A DNA stretch of 64,000 nt from Lysobacter sp. TY2-98 (GCF_003367355.1 NZ_CP031413.1:1778921-1842920), one strand, 5' to 3'; positions 26,674 to 38,070 are shown, counted from the first letter of the stretch. A program made the numbers and translations. The notes: generated by a model from the sequence alone, not told the origin.

Positions 26674-27869
26674 ACACTCTTCTTATTAAGACGAGTGCGC
26701 TCGCACTCGCGACGACCTGTGCGCTCGCATCGAACACGGTCCACGCAGCCGAAACCCGCAACGGTCGCGAGGTGTTCGAACACTTCCGTGCCGGCCTCGC
26801 CGAGCCGAGCTGCCCGACGGAGCCGTCGCGCTGGACCAAGCAGTTCTCGCATGCGCCGGAGCGGCTGGCCGACAGCGACTCCGACACCCTGGTCCTCTTC
26901 AGCCATGTCGTCGAATCCGTACGCGCCGCGCATTTGCCGAGCGAGTACGCGCTGATCCCGTTCGTCGAGAGCGGCTACAAGCCCAGTGCCCGCAGCGGCG
27001 CCGGCCCCGCCGGCCTGTGGCAGATGATCGGCACGACGGCCCGCAACCACGACGTCCCGATGCGTGCCGGCTACGACGGCCGCATGTCGCCGGTCGACTC
27101 GACCAAGGCCGCGGTCCGCTACCTCAAGACGCTGCACGGCATGTTCGGCGGCAACTGGCGGCTGGCGGTGATGGCGTACAACGCTGGCGAGTACCGCGTG
27201 CTCGGTGCGCTCAAGCGCGCCGGCCAGACCCCACGCTCTGCGGATCCGCAGTCGCTGCGCGGCCTGTCGGGCATCACCACGTCCTACGACGACAAGCTGC
27301 ACGCGATTTCGTGCGTCATCGCCCGAGCCGAACAGCAGCCGCGCTTCGTGGCCTCGCTGGACCGCCCGGTCCGCGCGCTGGGCACGATCCGCTCGTCCGA
27401 CGCCATGATCGCGTCGACGTCGGGCCCGGAGCCTGCGGTGCCGGTGAAGGTCGCCTCGCTGCCGGCCATCCTGCTGCCGACGACCGACACCGCCATCCAG
27501 GCGCCTGACACCTCGATCATGCCGGCCCCCGCGGCCAACGGCCCGCTGGCGGGCGCGCTCGCCTTTGCGGCGACGACGCCTGTCGCGACAGCCCCGGCGG
27601 TCGCCACGACGACGACGGCGACGAACGACAGGACGCCGGGCGCAACGTCGTCCGCCGCCACGCCGACGCCGATCGCGACCGGTGCCCCGGTCGTCGCCAT
27701 CTCGAACGCACCGCGCCGCCACACGGTGGCCGTCGGCGACAACCTCTGGATCATCGCGCGTCGCTACAGGGTGTCTGTGGCCGACCTGCTCTCGCTCAAC
27801 GGCCTGAAGGCCGGCAAGCTGCTGGCACCGGGCATGGTCCTCGCGGTCGATTCACTCGCCGCGAAGTAG
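26670..27869 (+). CDS. mltD: Membrane-bound lytic transglycosylase with LysM domain (MltD-like)
   Basis: Periplasmic enzyme cleaving the MurNAc-GlcNAc bond. The 399-aa precursor has a signal peptide (cleavage predicted after VHAA, residue 27; no lipobox cysteine), an SLT domain with catalytic Glu100 in [22 protein letters not shown] and [10 protein letters not shown], a long Ala/Thr/Pro linker (about 250-345) and a single C-terminal LysM module ([16 protein letters not shown]...[12 protein letters not shown]). E. coli MltD is a lipoprotein with two LysM repeats. Overlaps gloB by 4 nt, an arrangement also seen in E. coli. Confidence 0.9.
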   Translation: MNTLLIKTSALALATTCALASNTVHAAETRNGREVFEHFRAGLAEPSCPTEPSRWTKQFSHAPERLADSDSDTLVLFSHVVESVRAAHLPSEYALIPFVESGYKPSARSGAGPAGLWQMIGTTARNHDVPMRAGYDGRMSPVDSTKAAVRYLKTLHGMFGGNWRLAVMAYNAGEYRVLGALKRAGQTPRSADPQSLRGLSGITTSYDDKLHAISCVIARAEQQPRFVASLDRPVRALGTIRSSDAMIASTSGPEPAVPVKVASLPAILLPTTDTAIQAPDTSIMPAPAANGPLAGALAFAATTPVATAPAVATTTTATNDRTPGATSSAATPTPIATGAPVVAISNAPRRHTVAVGDNLWIIARRYRVSVADLLSLNGLKAGKLLAPGMVLAVDSLAAK

Positions 27870-27880
27870 CCTCGCAGCGC

Positions 27881-27910
27881 GCGGGCGGGCACACTACGGC
27901 GCCCGCCCGC
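27881..27910 (+). terminator. G/C-rich hairpin after the mltD-like gene
   Basis: Ten-bp stem GCGGGCGGGC (27881-27890) / GCCCGCCCGC (27901-27910) 12 nt after the stop. There is no T-run, so termination activity is uncertain; fabI follows 30 nt later. Confidence 0.4.
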
Positions 27911-27940
27911 CGCCTGAGCGGGCGCCAGAACGGAGAGCAC

Positions 27941-28735
27941 ATGGGTTTCCTGCAGGGCAAGCGCGCACTCATCACGGGCATCGCGAGCCAGCGTTCGATC
28001 GCGACCGGCATCGCCGAAGCCATGCGCGCCCAGGGCGCGGAGCTGGCGCTGACCTACCAGAACGACAAGCTCAAGTCGCGCGTCGAAGCCGCCGCCGCCG
28101 AGTACGGCAGCGATATCGTGCTTCCGCTCGACGTGACGTCGGACGAGCAGATCGCACAATGCTTCGAAGAGCTTGGTAAGCGTTGGGACGGCTTCGACAT
28201 TCTCGTCCACTGCATCGCCTACGCCCCGCGTGAAGCGATCGAGGGCGAGTTCCTCGACGGCCTGACCCGCGAGAACTTCGGCATCGCGCACGACATCTCG
28301 GCCTACTCGCTGGCGGCGCTCGCCAAGGCGGCGCGTCCGATGATGGCGGGCCGCAACGGTTCGATCCTGACGCTGAGCTACCTGGGCGCCGAACGCGCGC
28401 TGCAGAACTACAACGTCATGGGCGTGGCCAAGGCCAGTCTCGAGGCGACGGTGCGCTACCTCGCGCTCAACCTCGGTCCGGAAGGCACGCGCGTCAATGC
28501 GATCTCGGCGGGCCCGATCAAGACGCTCGCGGCCGCCGGCATCGCCAACTTCCGCAAGATGCTCCACCACTTCGAGACCTACGCGCCGATGCGGCGCAGC
28601 GTCACGATCGAAGACGTCGGCAACACCGCCGCGTTCCTGTGCTCGGACCTCGCGCTGGGCATCACCGGCGAAGTGACGTACGTCGACTCGGGCTACAACA
28701 TTCTCGGCATGACCGGCATCGGCGACGACGACTGA
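27941..28735 (+). CDS. fabI: Enoyl-ACP reductase (FabI)
   Basis: NADH-dependent last step of each fatty acid elongation cycle. The 264-aa protein has [15 protein letters not shown] at 11-25, Tyr147 and Tyr157 with Lys164 ([19 protein letters not shown]), and the C-terminal [16 protein letters not shown]. Length and motifs are those of E. coli-type FabI. The residue aligned with E. coli Gly93 is Ala93 (HCIAYAP), as in Staphylococcus aureus FabI. Monocistronic, ended by a strong terminator. Confidence 0.97.
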   Translation: MGFLQGKRALITGIASQRSIATGIAEAMRAQGAELALTYQNDKLKSRVEAAAAEYGSDIVLPLDVTSDEQIAQCFEELGKRWDGFDILVHCIAYAPREAIEGEFLDGLTRENFGIAHDISAYSLAALAKAARPMMAGRNGSILTLSYLGAERALQNYNVMGVAKASLEATVRYLALNLGPEGTRVNAISAGPIKTLAAAGIANFRKMLHHFETYAPMRRSVTIEDVGNTAAFLCSDLALGITGEVTYVDSGYNILGMTGIGDDD

Positions 28736-28765
28736 TCGTCGTGATTCTTTTTAATATGCCGCACG

Positions 28766-28793
28766 AAAAAGCCCGGCCTAAGCCGGGCTTTTT
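28766..28793. terminator. Bidirectional intrinsic terminator after fabI
   Basis: AAAAAGCCCGGC / GCCGGGCTTTTT with a CTAA loop, 31 nt after the fabI stop. Symmetric A/T tails let it act in both directions. Confidence 0.9.
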
Positions 28794-28828
28794 CATTGCA
28801 CGCGACGCGACGACATTTGGCACCGGAA

Positions 28829-28856
28829 ACGCAAACGGCCCGCTTCCGCGGGCCGT
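28829..28856 (-). terminator. Terminator of ppiD
   Basis: Nine-bp stem 28835-28843 / 28848-28856, 24 nt after the ppiD stop; on the minus strand it is followed by TTTGCGTTTCC, a broken U-tract. Confidence 0.65.
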
Positions 28857-28880
28857 CCGAGTCGCGACTGCAGTCGATGG

Positions 28881-30851
28881 CTACAGATTCGACTCGTTCA
28901 CTTCGACCTTGTAGCCATGGCGCAGCGCACGCACCGCCGCGTCGAAATCGACCAGGCCGTGCACCTGCGCGAGCTGGCGGCCGAGCGTCGCGAGATCGCC
29001 GCCGGCATCGGCTTCGGTGCCCGGCTTGACCGCATCGACCACGAACACCAGCGCGCGACCGTCCGGCAACACCTTGGCGCCCGCCGCGACCTTGCCCTTC
29101 GGCGCGTAGGCGGCGAAGAACGCATCGGTGACGCCCGGCGCCGCCATGTCAGCGTTGCGCGGCACACCCAGCACCGGCTTCGGCTCCGGCAGACCCTGCG
29201 CGGCGGCGACCGACGCGAGGGACTGGCCGGCGCGCACCTGCGCGAGCACTGCATCGGCGCGCCGCTGCGCGGCCTTCATCACGCGATCGGCCTGGATCGA
29301 CGCGATCACGCGATCGCGGACCTCGGCCAGCGTCAGCTGGCGGGCCGCCGAATGCGCCGTCACGCGGAGCAGTACGCTGTGGTTGGTGCCGACGTCGATC
29401 GGGTCGGAGACCATGCCCTGACCGATCGCGGTCTCCGAAAACGCCGTGCGCTGGACCATCGGGTGCGCGAGCACGCCCGTGCCCTGCCCGCGTGCGATCG
29501 GTCCGGCCGTCAGCACCGGTACGCCGATCAGGCGCGCTGCGGGGCCGAGCGACGAGGGATTTTTCAGCACCGCATCGACGATCTTCGACGTGGTCTCGTT
29601 GAACTGGCGCTCGCGACCGGTGTCGGCGAGTTCCTTCTCCAGCGTGGCGCGTGCCTGCTCGAAGGTCTCCTGGTTGCCCTGCTGGATCTGGCGCAACTGG
29701 ATGACGTGCCAACCGAACTCGGTGCGCACCGGGTCGCTGATCTGCCCCGGCTGCATCGCAAACAGCGTTTTCTCGAACGCCGGTGCCAAGGCGCCCTTGG
29801 CGACGAAGCCGAGGTCACCGCCGGCTGCCTTCGAGCCGGTGTCATCGCTGTTGGCACGCGCGAGCGCGGCAAAGTCGGCGCCGGCGGCGCGCGCCTGCGT
29901 CGCGAGCTGCGTCGCCTTATCCTTCGCGGCCTTTTCGACCGCCGGGCTCGCACCCGCCGGCACGCTGATCAGGATGTGCGACGCCTGGCGCTGCTCCGGC
30001 GCGATGAAGCGCGACTTCTCCTGGTCGTAGCGCTGACGCAGCGCGGCTTCGTCCACCACCGGCGGCGGCAGCGTGCTGGCGTCGAGGTCGACGTACTCGA
30101 GCGTGACCGTTTCGGGCGCGCGGTATTCGGTGCCGTGCGCGCGATACCAGCTGTCGATCTCCGCGTTCGTCACCGGTGCGCCATCCGGCGCCGGCGCCGG
30201 AAGTTCAACCATCGAGAGGTCACGACGCTCGCCGAGCAGTGCGACCATGCGTTGGATTTCCTTCGGCGTCGCGAATGCCGATGCGCCCACGGTCGTGCGC
30301 ATGAGCGTCTGCGCCAAGCCGTCACGGATGAGCTGCTCGAACTGCTTTTCATTGCGCGGTGGATTCAACGTGCGCAGCGCGAGGCGGTACTGCTGCATGT
30401 CGAACTTGCCGTTCGCCTGGAACGCAGGAATGTTGAGGATTTCCTGCTGCACCATGTGGTTGCTGATCACGATGCCCTGTCGCTTCGCCCACAGCGCCTG
30501 CGCACGCTCATCGATCAGATCGTCCAGCACCTTGCGCTTGCTGTCGGCGCTTTCAAATTCGCGCGCGTCGAACTGTGCGCCCTGCTGCTGACGCGCCGCC
30601 TGGCGCTCCTGCTCGAAACGTTCGCGGAAATCGCGCTGGGCGACGTCCTCGTGCTGCCAGAGCATCGACACGGGCCAGAACGACGGCGCGCCCGCCCACC
30701 ACGTCGGCGGTGCGCTGATCGTGGCGACCGGCATTTCGTGCGACTGGCGGAAGTAGTCCTGCACGCCCACGAAGGCGAACGGCACCACGAGCAGGCCGAG
30801 CACGACGGTGGCGAACCAGCCGGAGGTCTTGTCGCGAAGGGATTGCAGCAT
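28881..30851 (-). CDS. ppiD: Peptidyl-prolyl isomerase PpiD (SurA N-terminal and parvulin domains)
   Basis: Inner-membrane-anchored periplasmic chaperone at the Sec translocon exit. The 656-aa protein has one N-terminal helix at about 13-33 (WFATVVLGLLVVPFAFVGV), a SurA-like chaperone region (about 40-250), a parvulin domain around 285-385 (ASHILISV, GGDLGFVAKGALAPAFEKTLF, GWHVIQL) and a long C-terminal region. ATG 30851 (MLQSLRDK) is preferred to GTG 30860. Downstream of hup and tRNA genes, as in related genomes. Confidence 0.94.
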   Translation of the reverse strand: MLQSLRDKTSGWFATVVLGLLVVPFAFVGVQDYFRQSHEMPVATISAPPTWWAGAPSFWPVSMLWQHEDVAQRDFRERFEQERQAARQQQGAQFDAREFESADSKRKVLDDLIDERAQALWAKRQGIVISNHMVQQEILNIPAFQANGKFDMQQYRLALRTLNPPRNEKQFEQLIRDGLAQTLMRTTVGASAFATPKEIQRMVALLGERRDLSMVELPAPAPDGAPVTNAEIDSWYRAHGTEYRAPETVTLEYVDLDASTLPPPVVDEAALRQRYDQEKSRFIAPEQRQASHILISVPAGASPAVEKAAKDKATQLATQARAAGADFAALARANSDDTGSKAAGGDLGFVAKGALAPAFEKTLFAMQPGQISDPVRTEFGWHVIQLRQIQQGNQETFEQARATLEKELADTGRERQFNETTSKIVDAVLKNPSSLGPAARLIGVPVLTAGPIARGQGTGVLAHPMVQRTAFSETAIGQGMVSDPIDVGTNHSVLLRVTAHSAARQLTLAEVRDRVIASIQADRVMKAAQRRADAVLAQVRAGQSLASVAAAQGLPEPKPVLGVPRNADMAAPGVTDAFFAAYAPKGKVAAGAKVLPDGRALVFVVDAVKPGTEADAGGDLATLGRQLAQVHGLVDFDAAVRALRHGYKVEVNESNL

Positions 30852-30944
30852 TGCGGGCACGGCGTTGGGCTAAGCCCCACAGTGTAGCCGCTTGCATGCG
30901 CCGTGGACGCCCGGGAGACGGGCTGTGATCGCCACCGATCGCGC

Positions 30945-30974
30945 AAAAGAAAAGCGCCGTTTCCGGCGCTTTTC
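30945..30974 (-). terminator. Intrinsic terminator of the proximal tRNA-Asp
   Basis: Eleven-bp stem (30949-30959 / 30964-30974, GAAA loop on the minus strand) whose 3' arm ends CTTTTC and is followed by TTTTGCG. Confidence 0.88.
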
Positions 30975-30980
30975 GAATAA

Positions 30981-31057
30981 TGGCGGAGCGGACGGGACTC
31001 GAACCCGCGACCTCCGGCGTGACAGGCCAGCATTCTAACCGACTGAACTACCGCTCC
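30981..31057 (-). tRNA. tRNA-Asp (GTC), copy 2
   Basis: 77-nt tRNA with CCA encoded; acceptor GGAGCGG, anticodon loop CTGTCAC gives GTC, T-arm GCGGGTTCGAGTCCCGT. Sequence is identical to the copy at 31159-31235. Confidence 0.97.
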
Positions 31058-31122
31058 ATTTACAGCGACAACCGAAGTTGCCCGCATCCTTCGCGAATAA
31101 GCCGCCCGGAGATGCGATCCGG

Positions 31123-31152
31123 AAAACGAAGGCGCCGCGAGCGGCGCCTTCG
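31123..31152 (-). terminator. Intrinsic terminator between the two tRNA-Asp genes
   Basis: Stem CGAAGGCGCCGC (31127-31138) with its exact complement at 31141-31152; on the minus strand it is followed by TTTT. Read-through would be needed to reach the second tRNA-Asp, or that gene has its own promoter. Confidence 0.75.
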
Positions 31153-31158
31153 AAAGAT

Positions 31159-31235
31159 TGGCGGAGCGGACGGGACTCGAACCCGCGACCTCCGGCGTGA
31201 CAGGCCAGCATTCTAACCGACTGAACTACCGCTCC
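31159..31235 (-). tRNA. tRNA-Asp (GTC), copy 1
   Basis: 77-nt tRNA identical to copy 2, CCA encoded. Lies 34 nt after tRNA-Val on the same strand. Confidence 0.97.
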
Positions 31236-31269
31236 GCGCTAAAACTTATTCGCCTGCCGGGCCGCTGCG

Positions 31270-31344
31270 TGGTGGGTGCTGAGGGTTTCGAACCCCCGAC
31301 CCTCTCCGTGTAAAGGAGACGCTCTACCACTGAGCTAAGCACCC
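31270..31344 (-). tRNA. tRNA-Val (TAC)
   Basis: 75-nt tRNA with CCA encoded; acceptor GGGTGCT / AGCACCC, anticodon stem-loop CTCCTTTACACGGAG gives TAC. It lies 39 nt after the hup stop with no clear terminator between. Confidence 0.96.
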
Positions 31345-31383
31345 GGTCTTGTCAGCCGCTACCGGCGCTGGCGGGCGAGCAAA

Positions 31384-31656
31384 TTAGTTTACAGCGTCCT
31401 TCAGGGCCTTACCAGCCTTGAACGACGGATTCTTCGACGCCGCGATGTTGATCGTCTCGCCCGTCTTCGGGTTGCGACCCTGGCGCGCAGCGCGCTTGCG
31501 CACTTCGAACGTACCGAAGCCAACGAGCGTCACCGTGTCGCCCTTCTTGAGCGTCTTGGTGATGACGCTGACCATCGCGTCGACGGCATTGGCGGCTTCC
31601 GTGCGCGACAGTTCGGCGGCGTCAGCGACGGCCGCAACAAAATCGGCTTTATTCAT
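31384..31656 (-). CDS. hup: DNA-binding protein HU
   Basis: Nucleoid-associated histone-like protein, 90 aa. It starts [18 protein letters not shown], has the beta-arm sequence [21 protein letters not shown] with the intercalating Pro, and ends [12 protein letters not shown]. Placed directly after lon, matching the lon-hupB order of E. coli. Whether to call it hupA or hupB cannot be decided where only one HU gene is visible. Confidence 0.97.
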   Translation of the reverse strand: MNKADFVAAVADAAELSRTEAANAVDAMVSVITKTLKKGDTVTLVGFGTFEVRKRAARQGRNPKTGETINIAASKNPSFKAGKALKDAVN

Positions 31657-31781
31657 TCTTCTACTCCGTGGGCGGCGTTGAGCCGCGGATGTACTGAGAA
31701 CCGGACAAACCCCTGACCGGCAGAGTCCCCTGTTCGACTTTCCCCATCATCCCGGATCGGGACATGACGCGGACGGCGGTC

Positions 31782-31811
31782 GTTATACCAGCGGCTTTGC
31801 AACGGGCGCAA
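31782..31811 (-). promoter_or_regulatory. Candidate sigma-70 promoter of hup
   Basis: Minus strand TTGCGC, 18 nt, TATAAC (4/6 and 5/6 matches). It would start hup mRNA about 120 nt before ATG 31656. The -35 element touches the lon 3' hairpin. Confidence 0.45.
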
Positions 31812-31845
31812 GCCGGAAAGCCAGTAATGACGAGGCTTTCCGGCT
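31811..31845 (-). terminator. Hairpin after lon
   Basis: Perfect 12-bp inverted repeat AGCCGGAAAGCC / GGCTTTCCGGCT with an 11-nt loop, 26 nt after the lon stop. No T-run follows on the minus strand, so it may be a weak terminator or a 3'-end stabiliser. Confidence 0.5.
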
Positions 31846-31871
31846 TGTTTCCGACGTCCGTTACCGCGGTC

Positions 31872-34301
31872 TCAGTGCGTCACTTCGACGGGCGTGGTGG
31901 CGACGGGCGGCTCGTGCACCGGCATCTCCTCCGGCACCGGCGTGGGGGCCGCGGCCGGAGTGATGGGCTGCTCGAGGGCGACGTCCAGCACCTCGTCGAT
32001 CCACTTCACCGGGACGATCCGCAGGCCCTTGGTCACAGACTTGGGCATGTCGACGAGATCCTTCTTGTTCTCGTCGGGGATGATCACGGTCTTGATGCCG
32101 CCACGCAGCGCGGCGAGCAGCTTCTCGCGCAGGCCGCCGATGGCGAGGACACGACCGCGTAGCGTGATTTCGCCGGTCATCGCGACGTCCGCCTTGATCG
32201 GATTGCGCGTGAGCAGCGACACCAGGGCCGTGACCATCGCGATACCCGCGGATGGGCCGTCCTTCGGCACCGCGCCTTCGGGTACGTGCACGTGCAGGTC
32301 GTGCTTGGTGAGGAAGTCGATGTCGATGCCGAGGCGCTCGGCACGGCCGCGCACGACCGACAGCGCCGCCGACGCCGACTCCTTCATGACATCGCCCAGC
32401 TGGCCGGTCAGCAGCATCGCGCCCTTGCCCGGCGCCAGCGCGGCTTCGATCTGCATGAGATCGCCACCGACCTGCGTCCACGCCAGGCCCGTCACCAGGC
32501 CGACCTCGCTCTGCTCTTCGGCGCGACCGAAGTCGTACTGGCGCACGCCGAGGTACTTCTCGAGATTCTTCGTGTTGACGATGACAGGCCCCTTTCGGAC
32601 CTTCGCACCGGCGAGCGCGAGTTCCTTCACGACTTTGCGGCAGATCTTCGCGATCTGACGCTCGAGATTGCGTACGCCCGACTCGCGCGTGTAGTAGCGC
32701 ACGGTGTCGCGCAGCGCGTCTTCGCTGACCTTGATCTCGTCTTCGCGCAGACCGTTCGCCTTGATCTGCTTCGCCAGCAGGTACCGCTCGGCGATGTTGA
32801 GCTTCTCCTCTTCCGTGTAGCCCGGAATGCGGATGACTTCCATGCGGTCGAGCAGCGGACCCGGGATGTTCAGCGAGTTCGACGTCGCGACGAACATCAC
32901 CTCGGACAGGTCGAGGTCGACCTCCAGGTAGTGATCGTTGAACGCGCTGTTCTGCTCCGGATCGAGCACTTCGAGCAGCGCAGCCGAAGGATCGCCGCGG
33001 AAATCCATCGCCATCTTGTCGATTTCGTCGAGCACGAACAGCGGGTTCTTGCTGCCGACCTTGTTGAGGTTCTGCACGATGCGGCCCGGCATCGAACCGA
33101 CGTAAGTACGCCGATGGCCACGGATCTCGGCTTCGTCGCGCACGCCGCCGAGCGACATGCGTACGAACTTGCGATTCGTCGCCTTCGCGATCGACTGACC
33201 GAGCGAGGTCTTGCCCACGCCCGGCGGACCGACAAGACAAAGGATCGGCCCGCGCATCTTCTGCACGCGCGTCTGCACCGCGAGATATTCGAGGATGCGC
33301 TCCTTCACTTTTTCGAGGCCGAAGTGATCGGCGTCGAGGACGTCCTGCGCGAGCTTCAGATCCTTGCGCACCTTGCTCTTCTTCTTCCAAGGCACGCCGA
33401 GGAGCCAGTCGAGATAGTTGCGCACGACCGCGGATTCCGCCGACATCGGCGACATCTGCTTCAGCTTGTTGAGTTCGGACTTCGCTTTCGCCTCGACATC
33501 CTTCGGCATGCCGGCTTCCGCGATCTTGCGCGCAAGCTCGTCGATGTCGTTCGGTGCGTCGTCGAGTTCACCCAGCTCCTTCTGGATGGCCTTCATCTGT
33601 TCGTTGAGGTAGTACTCGCGCTGGCTGCGCTCCATCTGCGACTTCACGCGGCCGCGGATGCGCTTTTCCAGCTGCTGCACATCGATCTCGCCATCGACGA
33701 ACCCCACCAGCATTTCGAGTCGCGCGCCGATGCCATTGGTTTCCAGCAGGCGCTGCTTCTCGGAGATGCGCACCGAAAGGTGCGCGGCGATGGTGTCGGC
33801 AAGGCGACCCGGCTCGTCGATGCCCGACAGCGTCTGCATCAGCTCGGGCGGCAGCTTGCGGTTCGACTTCACGTACTGCTCGAACAGGCCGAGCAGCGTG
33901 CGCGTCACCGCCTCGAGTTCGCGCTCGTCACGATCGGCATCGGGCTCGATCACGTGCGCACGGCCAAGCAGCGCGCCGTCGCGTTCGGTCACCTTGTCCA
34001 CGCGTGCACGCGAGACACCTTCGACCAGCACCTTGATGGTGCCGTCCGGCAGCTTCAGCAGCTGCAGAACATGCGCAAGGGTGCCGACCGAATAGAGATC
34101 GCCGCCCGACGGGTCGTCCACGTCGGCCGACTTCTGCGCCACCAGCAGGATCCGCTTGTCCGTCTCCATCGCGTGGTCCAGCGCGCGGATCGACTTCTCG
34201 CGCCCAACGAACAGCGGGATGACCATGTGCGGAAAGACCACGACGTCGCGGAGCGGCAGGACCGCCAGGTCCAGGTTCTCGCGGGTGGTGGATTCGGTCA
34301 T
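31872..34301 (-). CDS. lon: ATP-dependent protease Lon
   Basis: Cytosolic AAA+ protease for damaged and regulatory proteins. The 809-aa protein has the N-terminal LAN domain ([20 protein letters not shown]), Walker [10 protein letters not shown], Walker [10 protein letters not shown], and a C-terminal protease domain with the Ser684 ([11 protein letters not shown]) / Lys727 (GGLREK) dyad. It ends in a Pro/Glu/Val-rich tail, longer than in E. coli (784 aa). ATG 34301 is chosen over the upstream extension. A heat-shock-type promoter lies about 80 nt upstream. Confidence 0.97.
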   Translation of the reverse strand: MTESTTRENLDLAVLPLRDVVVFPHMVIPLFVGREKSIRALDHAMETDKRILLVAQKSADVDDPSGGDLYSVGTLAHVLQLLKLPDGTIKVLVEGVSRARVDKVTERDGALLGRAHVIEPDADRDERELEAVTRTLLGLFEQYVKSNRKLPPELMQTLSGIDEPGRLADTIAAHLSVRISEKQRLLETNGIGARLEMLVGFVDGEIDVQQLEKRIRGRVKSQMERSQREYYLNEQMKAIQKELGELDDAPNDIDELARKIAEAGMPKDVEAKAKSELNKLKQMSPMSAESAVVRNYLDWLLGVPWKKKSKVRKDLKLAQDVLDADHFGLEKVKERILEYLAVQTRVQKMRGPILCLVGPPGVGKTSLGQSIAKATNRKFVRMSLGGVRDEAEIRGHRRTYVGSMPGRIVQNLNKVGSKNPLFVLDEIDKMAMDFRGDPSAALLEVLDPEQNSAFNDHYLEVDLDLSEVMFVATSNSLNIPGPLLDRMEVIRIPGYTEEEKLNIAERYLLAKQIKANGLREDEIKVSEDALRDTVRYYTRESGVRNLERQIAKICRKVVKELALAGAKVRKGPVIVNTKNLEKYLGVRQYDFGRAEEQSEVGLVTGLAWTQVGGDLMQIEAALAPGKGAMLLTGQLGDVMKESASAALSVVRGRAERLGIDIDFLTKHDLHVHVPEGAVPKDGPSAGIAMVTALVSLLTRNPIKADVAMTGEITLRGRVLAIGGLREKLLAALRGGIKTVIIPDENKKDLVDMPKSVTKGLRIVPVKWIDEVLDVALEQPITPAAAPTPVPEEMPVHEPPVATTPVEVTH

Positions 34302-34380
34302 TGAGGTGCTCCCGGGGTCATGGCTCCAGTCAGCATGGGACCGTCGCCGAAAAAGGTGCGTGGAGGCCACGCCTGGCCCT

Positions 34381-34408
34381 TAATGGGGCTCGACAGGGGT
34401 GTTGCAAG
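34381..34408 (-). promoter_or_regulatory. Sigma-32 (heat-shock) type promoter of lon
   Basis: Minus strand reads CTTGCA, 14 nt, CCCCATTA, close to the RpoH consensus CTTGAA - N13-15 - CCCCATNT. It would start transcription about 73 nt before the lon ATG. lon is a classical RpoH target in Proteobacteria. Confidence 0.7.
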
Positions 34409-34591
34409 CGTCATACCACGCCCCGATGCGGCAAACGTGGCTGATTGCTGAGCGCCATCGTCCAGCGGCCGGCGGATTTCTGTCGGCCGGTTCCCGTTGT
34501 CCCGCATCGTCACGCGACCGCTCGTCGCCCCCCGTAGCCGGCGCGCGACCCCGCAATGGACGGTGGTTCTTTGCGACGTCCTGAAACGCGA

Positions 34592-34613
34592 ACGGGCGGC
34601 CATGGCCGCCCGT
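34592..34613 (-). terminator. Hairpin after clpX
   Basis: 22-nt palindrome ACGGGCGGCC-AT-GGCCGCCCGT, 24 nt after the clpX stop, followed on the minus strand by TCGCGTTTC. U-tract weak. Confidence 0.55.
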
Positions 34614-34636
34614 CGTGATGCCGAACCGCGATCCGG

Positions 34637-35923
<1,287 letters not shown>

Positions 35924-35990
35924 GTTCTGCCTGGCTTACCTTGGATCGCAGTGTGGGAGCACACCGCTGAATGGCGGCCCGAGGATAGCA

Positions 35991-36025
35991 CGGCATCCCG
36001 CGGCCCTGCGGGGCCCGGGATGCCG
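35991..36025 (-). terminator. Hairpin between clpP and clpX
   Basis: CGGCATCCCG (35991-36000) pairs with CGGGATGCCG (36016-36025) around a G/C-rich inner loop. No U-tract on the minus strand, so possibly a processing or partial-termination site. Confidence 0.45.
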
Positions 36026-36074
36026 GTATTTCGGGAGGATGTGAAGGCGGTCCGCACGCGTTGCGGACGGGTCC

Positions 36075-36701
36075 TCAAGTCGCCTGGATCGACTCGTCCG
36101 GACGACGCTCGAGCACCTGGTCGACCAGGCCGTACTCCTTGGACGCCTGGGCGCTCTTGAAGTTGTCACGCTCGGTGTCGCGGGCAATCGTCTCGATCGG
36201 CTGGCCGGTGTGTTTGGCCAGGATCTCGTTGAGGCGCTGACGCAGGGTGAGGATCTCGCGGGCGTGGATGTCGATATCCGTCGCCTGACCCTGGAAGCCA
36301 CCCAGCGGCTGGTGAATCATCACGCGCGAATTCGGGAGCGCAAAGCGCTTGCCGGCCGCGCCCGACGCAAGGAGCAGCGCGCCCATCGACGCGGCCTGGC
36401 CGACGCAGATCGTGCTCACGTCCGGCTTGATGTACTGCATGGTGTCGTAGATCGCCATGCCCGCGGTGACCACGCCACCGGGCGAGTTGATGTACAGGTT
36501 GATGTCCTTCTCGGGGTTCTCGGCCTCGAGGAAGAGCATCTGCGCGACGATCACGTTCGCCATGTGGTCGTCGATCGGACCGACCAGAAAGATCACCCGC
36601 TCCTTGAGCAGGCGCGAATAGATGTCGTACGCGCGCTCGCCGCGGCTGGTCTGCTCGACCACCATCGGCACGAGATTGAGAGCGTGGGGGCGGTTGTCCA
36701 T
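36075..36701 (-). CDS. clpP: ATP-dependent Clp protease proteolytic subunit ClpP
   Basis: Serine peptidase that forms the tetradecameric barrel. The 208-aa protein has Ser105 in GQAASMGA, His130 in [10 protein letters not shown] and the expected Asp near residue 179 (ARDTERDNF). [12 protein letters not shown] and INSPGG are typical. ATG 36701 gives [22 protein letters not shown]. Follows tig by 70 nt, the conserved tig-clpP-clpX order. Confidence 0.97.
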   Translation of the reverse strand: MDNRPHALNLVPMVVEQTSRGERAYDIYSRLLKERVIFLVGPIDDHMANVIVAQMLFLEAENPEKDINLYINSPGGVVTAGMAIYDTMQYIKPDVSTICVGQAASMGALLLASGAAGKRFALPNSRVMIHQPLGGFQGQATDIDIHAREILTLRQRLNEILAKHTGQPIETIARDTERDNFKSAQASKEYGLVDQVLERRPDESIQAT

Positions 36702-36739
36702 GGGTCCGTGGATCTCTGCTGTGTGTTCGGTCCGACCTA

Positions 36740-36768
36740 GCGTGGGGCCGGCCGGACCGTCGCACAAG
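36740..36768 (-). promoter_or_regulatory. Possible sigma-32 type promoter of clpP
   Basis: Minus strand CTTGTG, 15 nt, CCCCACGC, partly matching CTTGAA / CCCCATNT, located across the tig stop and the tig-clpP gap. Weaker than the lon site. Confidence 0.35.
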
Positions 36769-36771
36769 GCC

Positions 36772-38070
36772 TTACTGGCGGATCGCCTCGGCAAAACTCA
36801 GCGACTGTTCGGTGTGCTGGGCGCGCTCGGCGATCCAGTCGATCACCTGCTCTTCCATGACGCGGTTCTGCAGGCTCTGCATCAGGTTCGCGTCGTTGCG
36901 GTAAAGCTCGATGACCTGCTGCGGCTCTTCGTAGGTCGACGCGATGAGACGCATCGTCTCGTTCACGCGACGCGGGTCGAGGCGCAGGTCGTTGCGACGC
37001 GCGATCTCGCCGACGAGCAGGCCGACCAGCACACGCTTGCGCGCCGGGTCCTGGACCTGCGCGATGACCTCATCGTTCAGCTCGGCCGGCTGGCCCTGGC
37101 GACGCGCGTTGTCGACCGCCTGCGCGGCCACGGCGCGGGCTTCGTTCTCGACCAGACGCGGCGGCAGTTCGACGTGCTCGTACGCGGCGATCAGCTGGTC
37201 GCCGACTTCGCGACGCAGGCGGTTCATCAGCGCGCCCTTGAGCTCACGCTCGAGGTTGCTGCGAATCTCGGCGCGGAACTGCTCCGGGTCACCGCTCTTC
37301 ACACCGAAGCTCTTGATGAAGTCGGCATCGATCTCCGGCATCACCGCCTCGGCGACGCGGCTGACCGTGATGTTGACCTGCACGGTGCGCCCGGCGAACT
37401 CGGCGACGCGCCAGTCAGCAGGGAAATCGACGTCGAACTGCTTGCTCTCGCCGGCCTTCATTCCGGTGAGCTGCTGTTCAATGGTTTCGAACATCATGCC
37501 CGAGCCAATCACGTCGGCGCCGTGCTCGACGCCTTCCGCCGGCACGCGTTGGTCACCGGCCTGGGACCACGTCTGGAATTCGACGAGATCGCCGACCAGC
37601 GAACCGCGCTCGACGGTCTGCCAGCTGCGGCGCTGCATGCGCAGGTTCTCGATCATCGTGTCGATGTCAGCGTCGGTGACTTCCGCGGTGTGACGGATGA
37701 CGTTGAGCTTGGCGACGTCGATATCGCCGAAGTCCGGCACCACTTCGAAATTCGCGACGAACGCAATCTGGCCGTCATCGCCGGTCGAGGGCTCGATGCG
37801 CGGCTGACCGGCGATCTGAAGCTTGTTGTCGCTGACGGCGCTGCGGAAGCTGTCGCCGAGCATGCGGTCGAGGATCTCCGAGCGGACCTGGCCGCCGAAA
37901 CGCTGCTCGATGACCTTTGCCGGCACCTTGCCCGGACGAAAGCCCTTGAGCTTCGCCGTGCGGGCGATCTCGCGCAGGCGCGCGTCGACGGCCGAGTCCA
38001 GCTGGTCAGCCGGGAGGCTGAGGGTCATGCGGCGCTCGAGGTTGCCGACGGATTCGACCGAAACTTGCAT
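36772..38070 (-). CDS. tig: Trigger factor
   Basis: Ribosome-associated chaperone and peptidyl-prolyl isomerase. The 432-aa protein has the ribosome-binding signature ([23 protein letters not shown], about residues 34-56), a central FKBP-like domain ([24 protein letters not shown]) and a helical C-terminal substrate-binding domain. ATG 38070 ([14 protein letters not shown]) follows AGGAG with 5-nt spacing; GTG 38076 is also in frame but too close to that site. Confidence 0.97.
   Translation of the reverse strand: MQVSVESVGNLERRMTLSLPADQLDSAVDARLREIARTAKLKGFRPGKVPAKVIEQRFGGQVRSEILDRMLGDSFRSAVSDNKLQIAGQPRIEPSTGDDGQIAFVANFEVVPDFGDIDVAKLNVIRHTAEVTDADIDTMIENLRMQRRSWQTVERGSLVGDLVEFQTWSQAGDQRVPAEGVEHGADVIGSGMMFETIEQQLTGMKAGESKQFDVDFPADWRVAEFAGRTVQVNITVSRVAEAVMPEIDADFIKSFGVKSGDPEQFRAEIRSNLERELKGALMNRLRREVGDQLIAAYEHVELPPRLVENEARAVAAQAVDNARRQGQPAELNDEVIAQVQDPARKRVLVGLLVGEIARRNDLRLDPRRVNETMRLIASTYEEPQQVIELYRNDANLMQSLQNRVMEEQVIDWIAERAQHTEQSLSFAEAIRQ

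Larger units (their letters stand above)
34302..34636. other. clpX-lon intergenic region
   Basis: 335 nt without a gene. Going along the minus strand it holds the clpX terminator hairpin (34592-34613), about 180 nt with nothing I can identify, the sigma-32-type promoter (34381-34408) and a lon leader with GGGAG before ATG 34301. Confidence 0.7.

Noticed and set aside
27941..28735. Ala93 in FabI as a possible natural triclosan-resistance change
   Set aside because: E. coli resistance involves Gly93 to Val or Ser; triclosan-sensitive S. aureus FabI naturally has Ala at the matching place, so Ala alone is not evidence of resistance.
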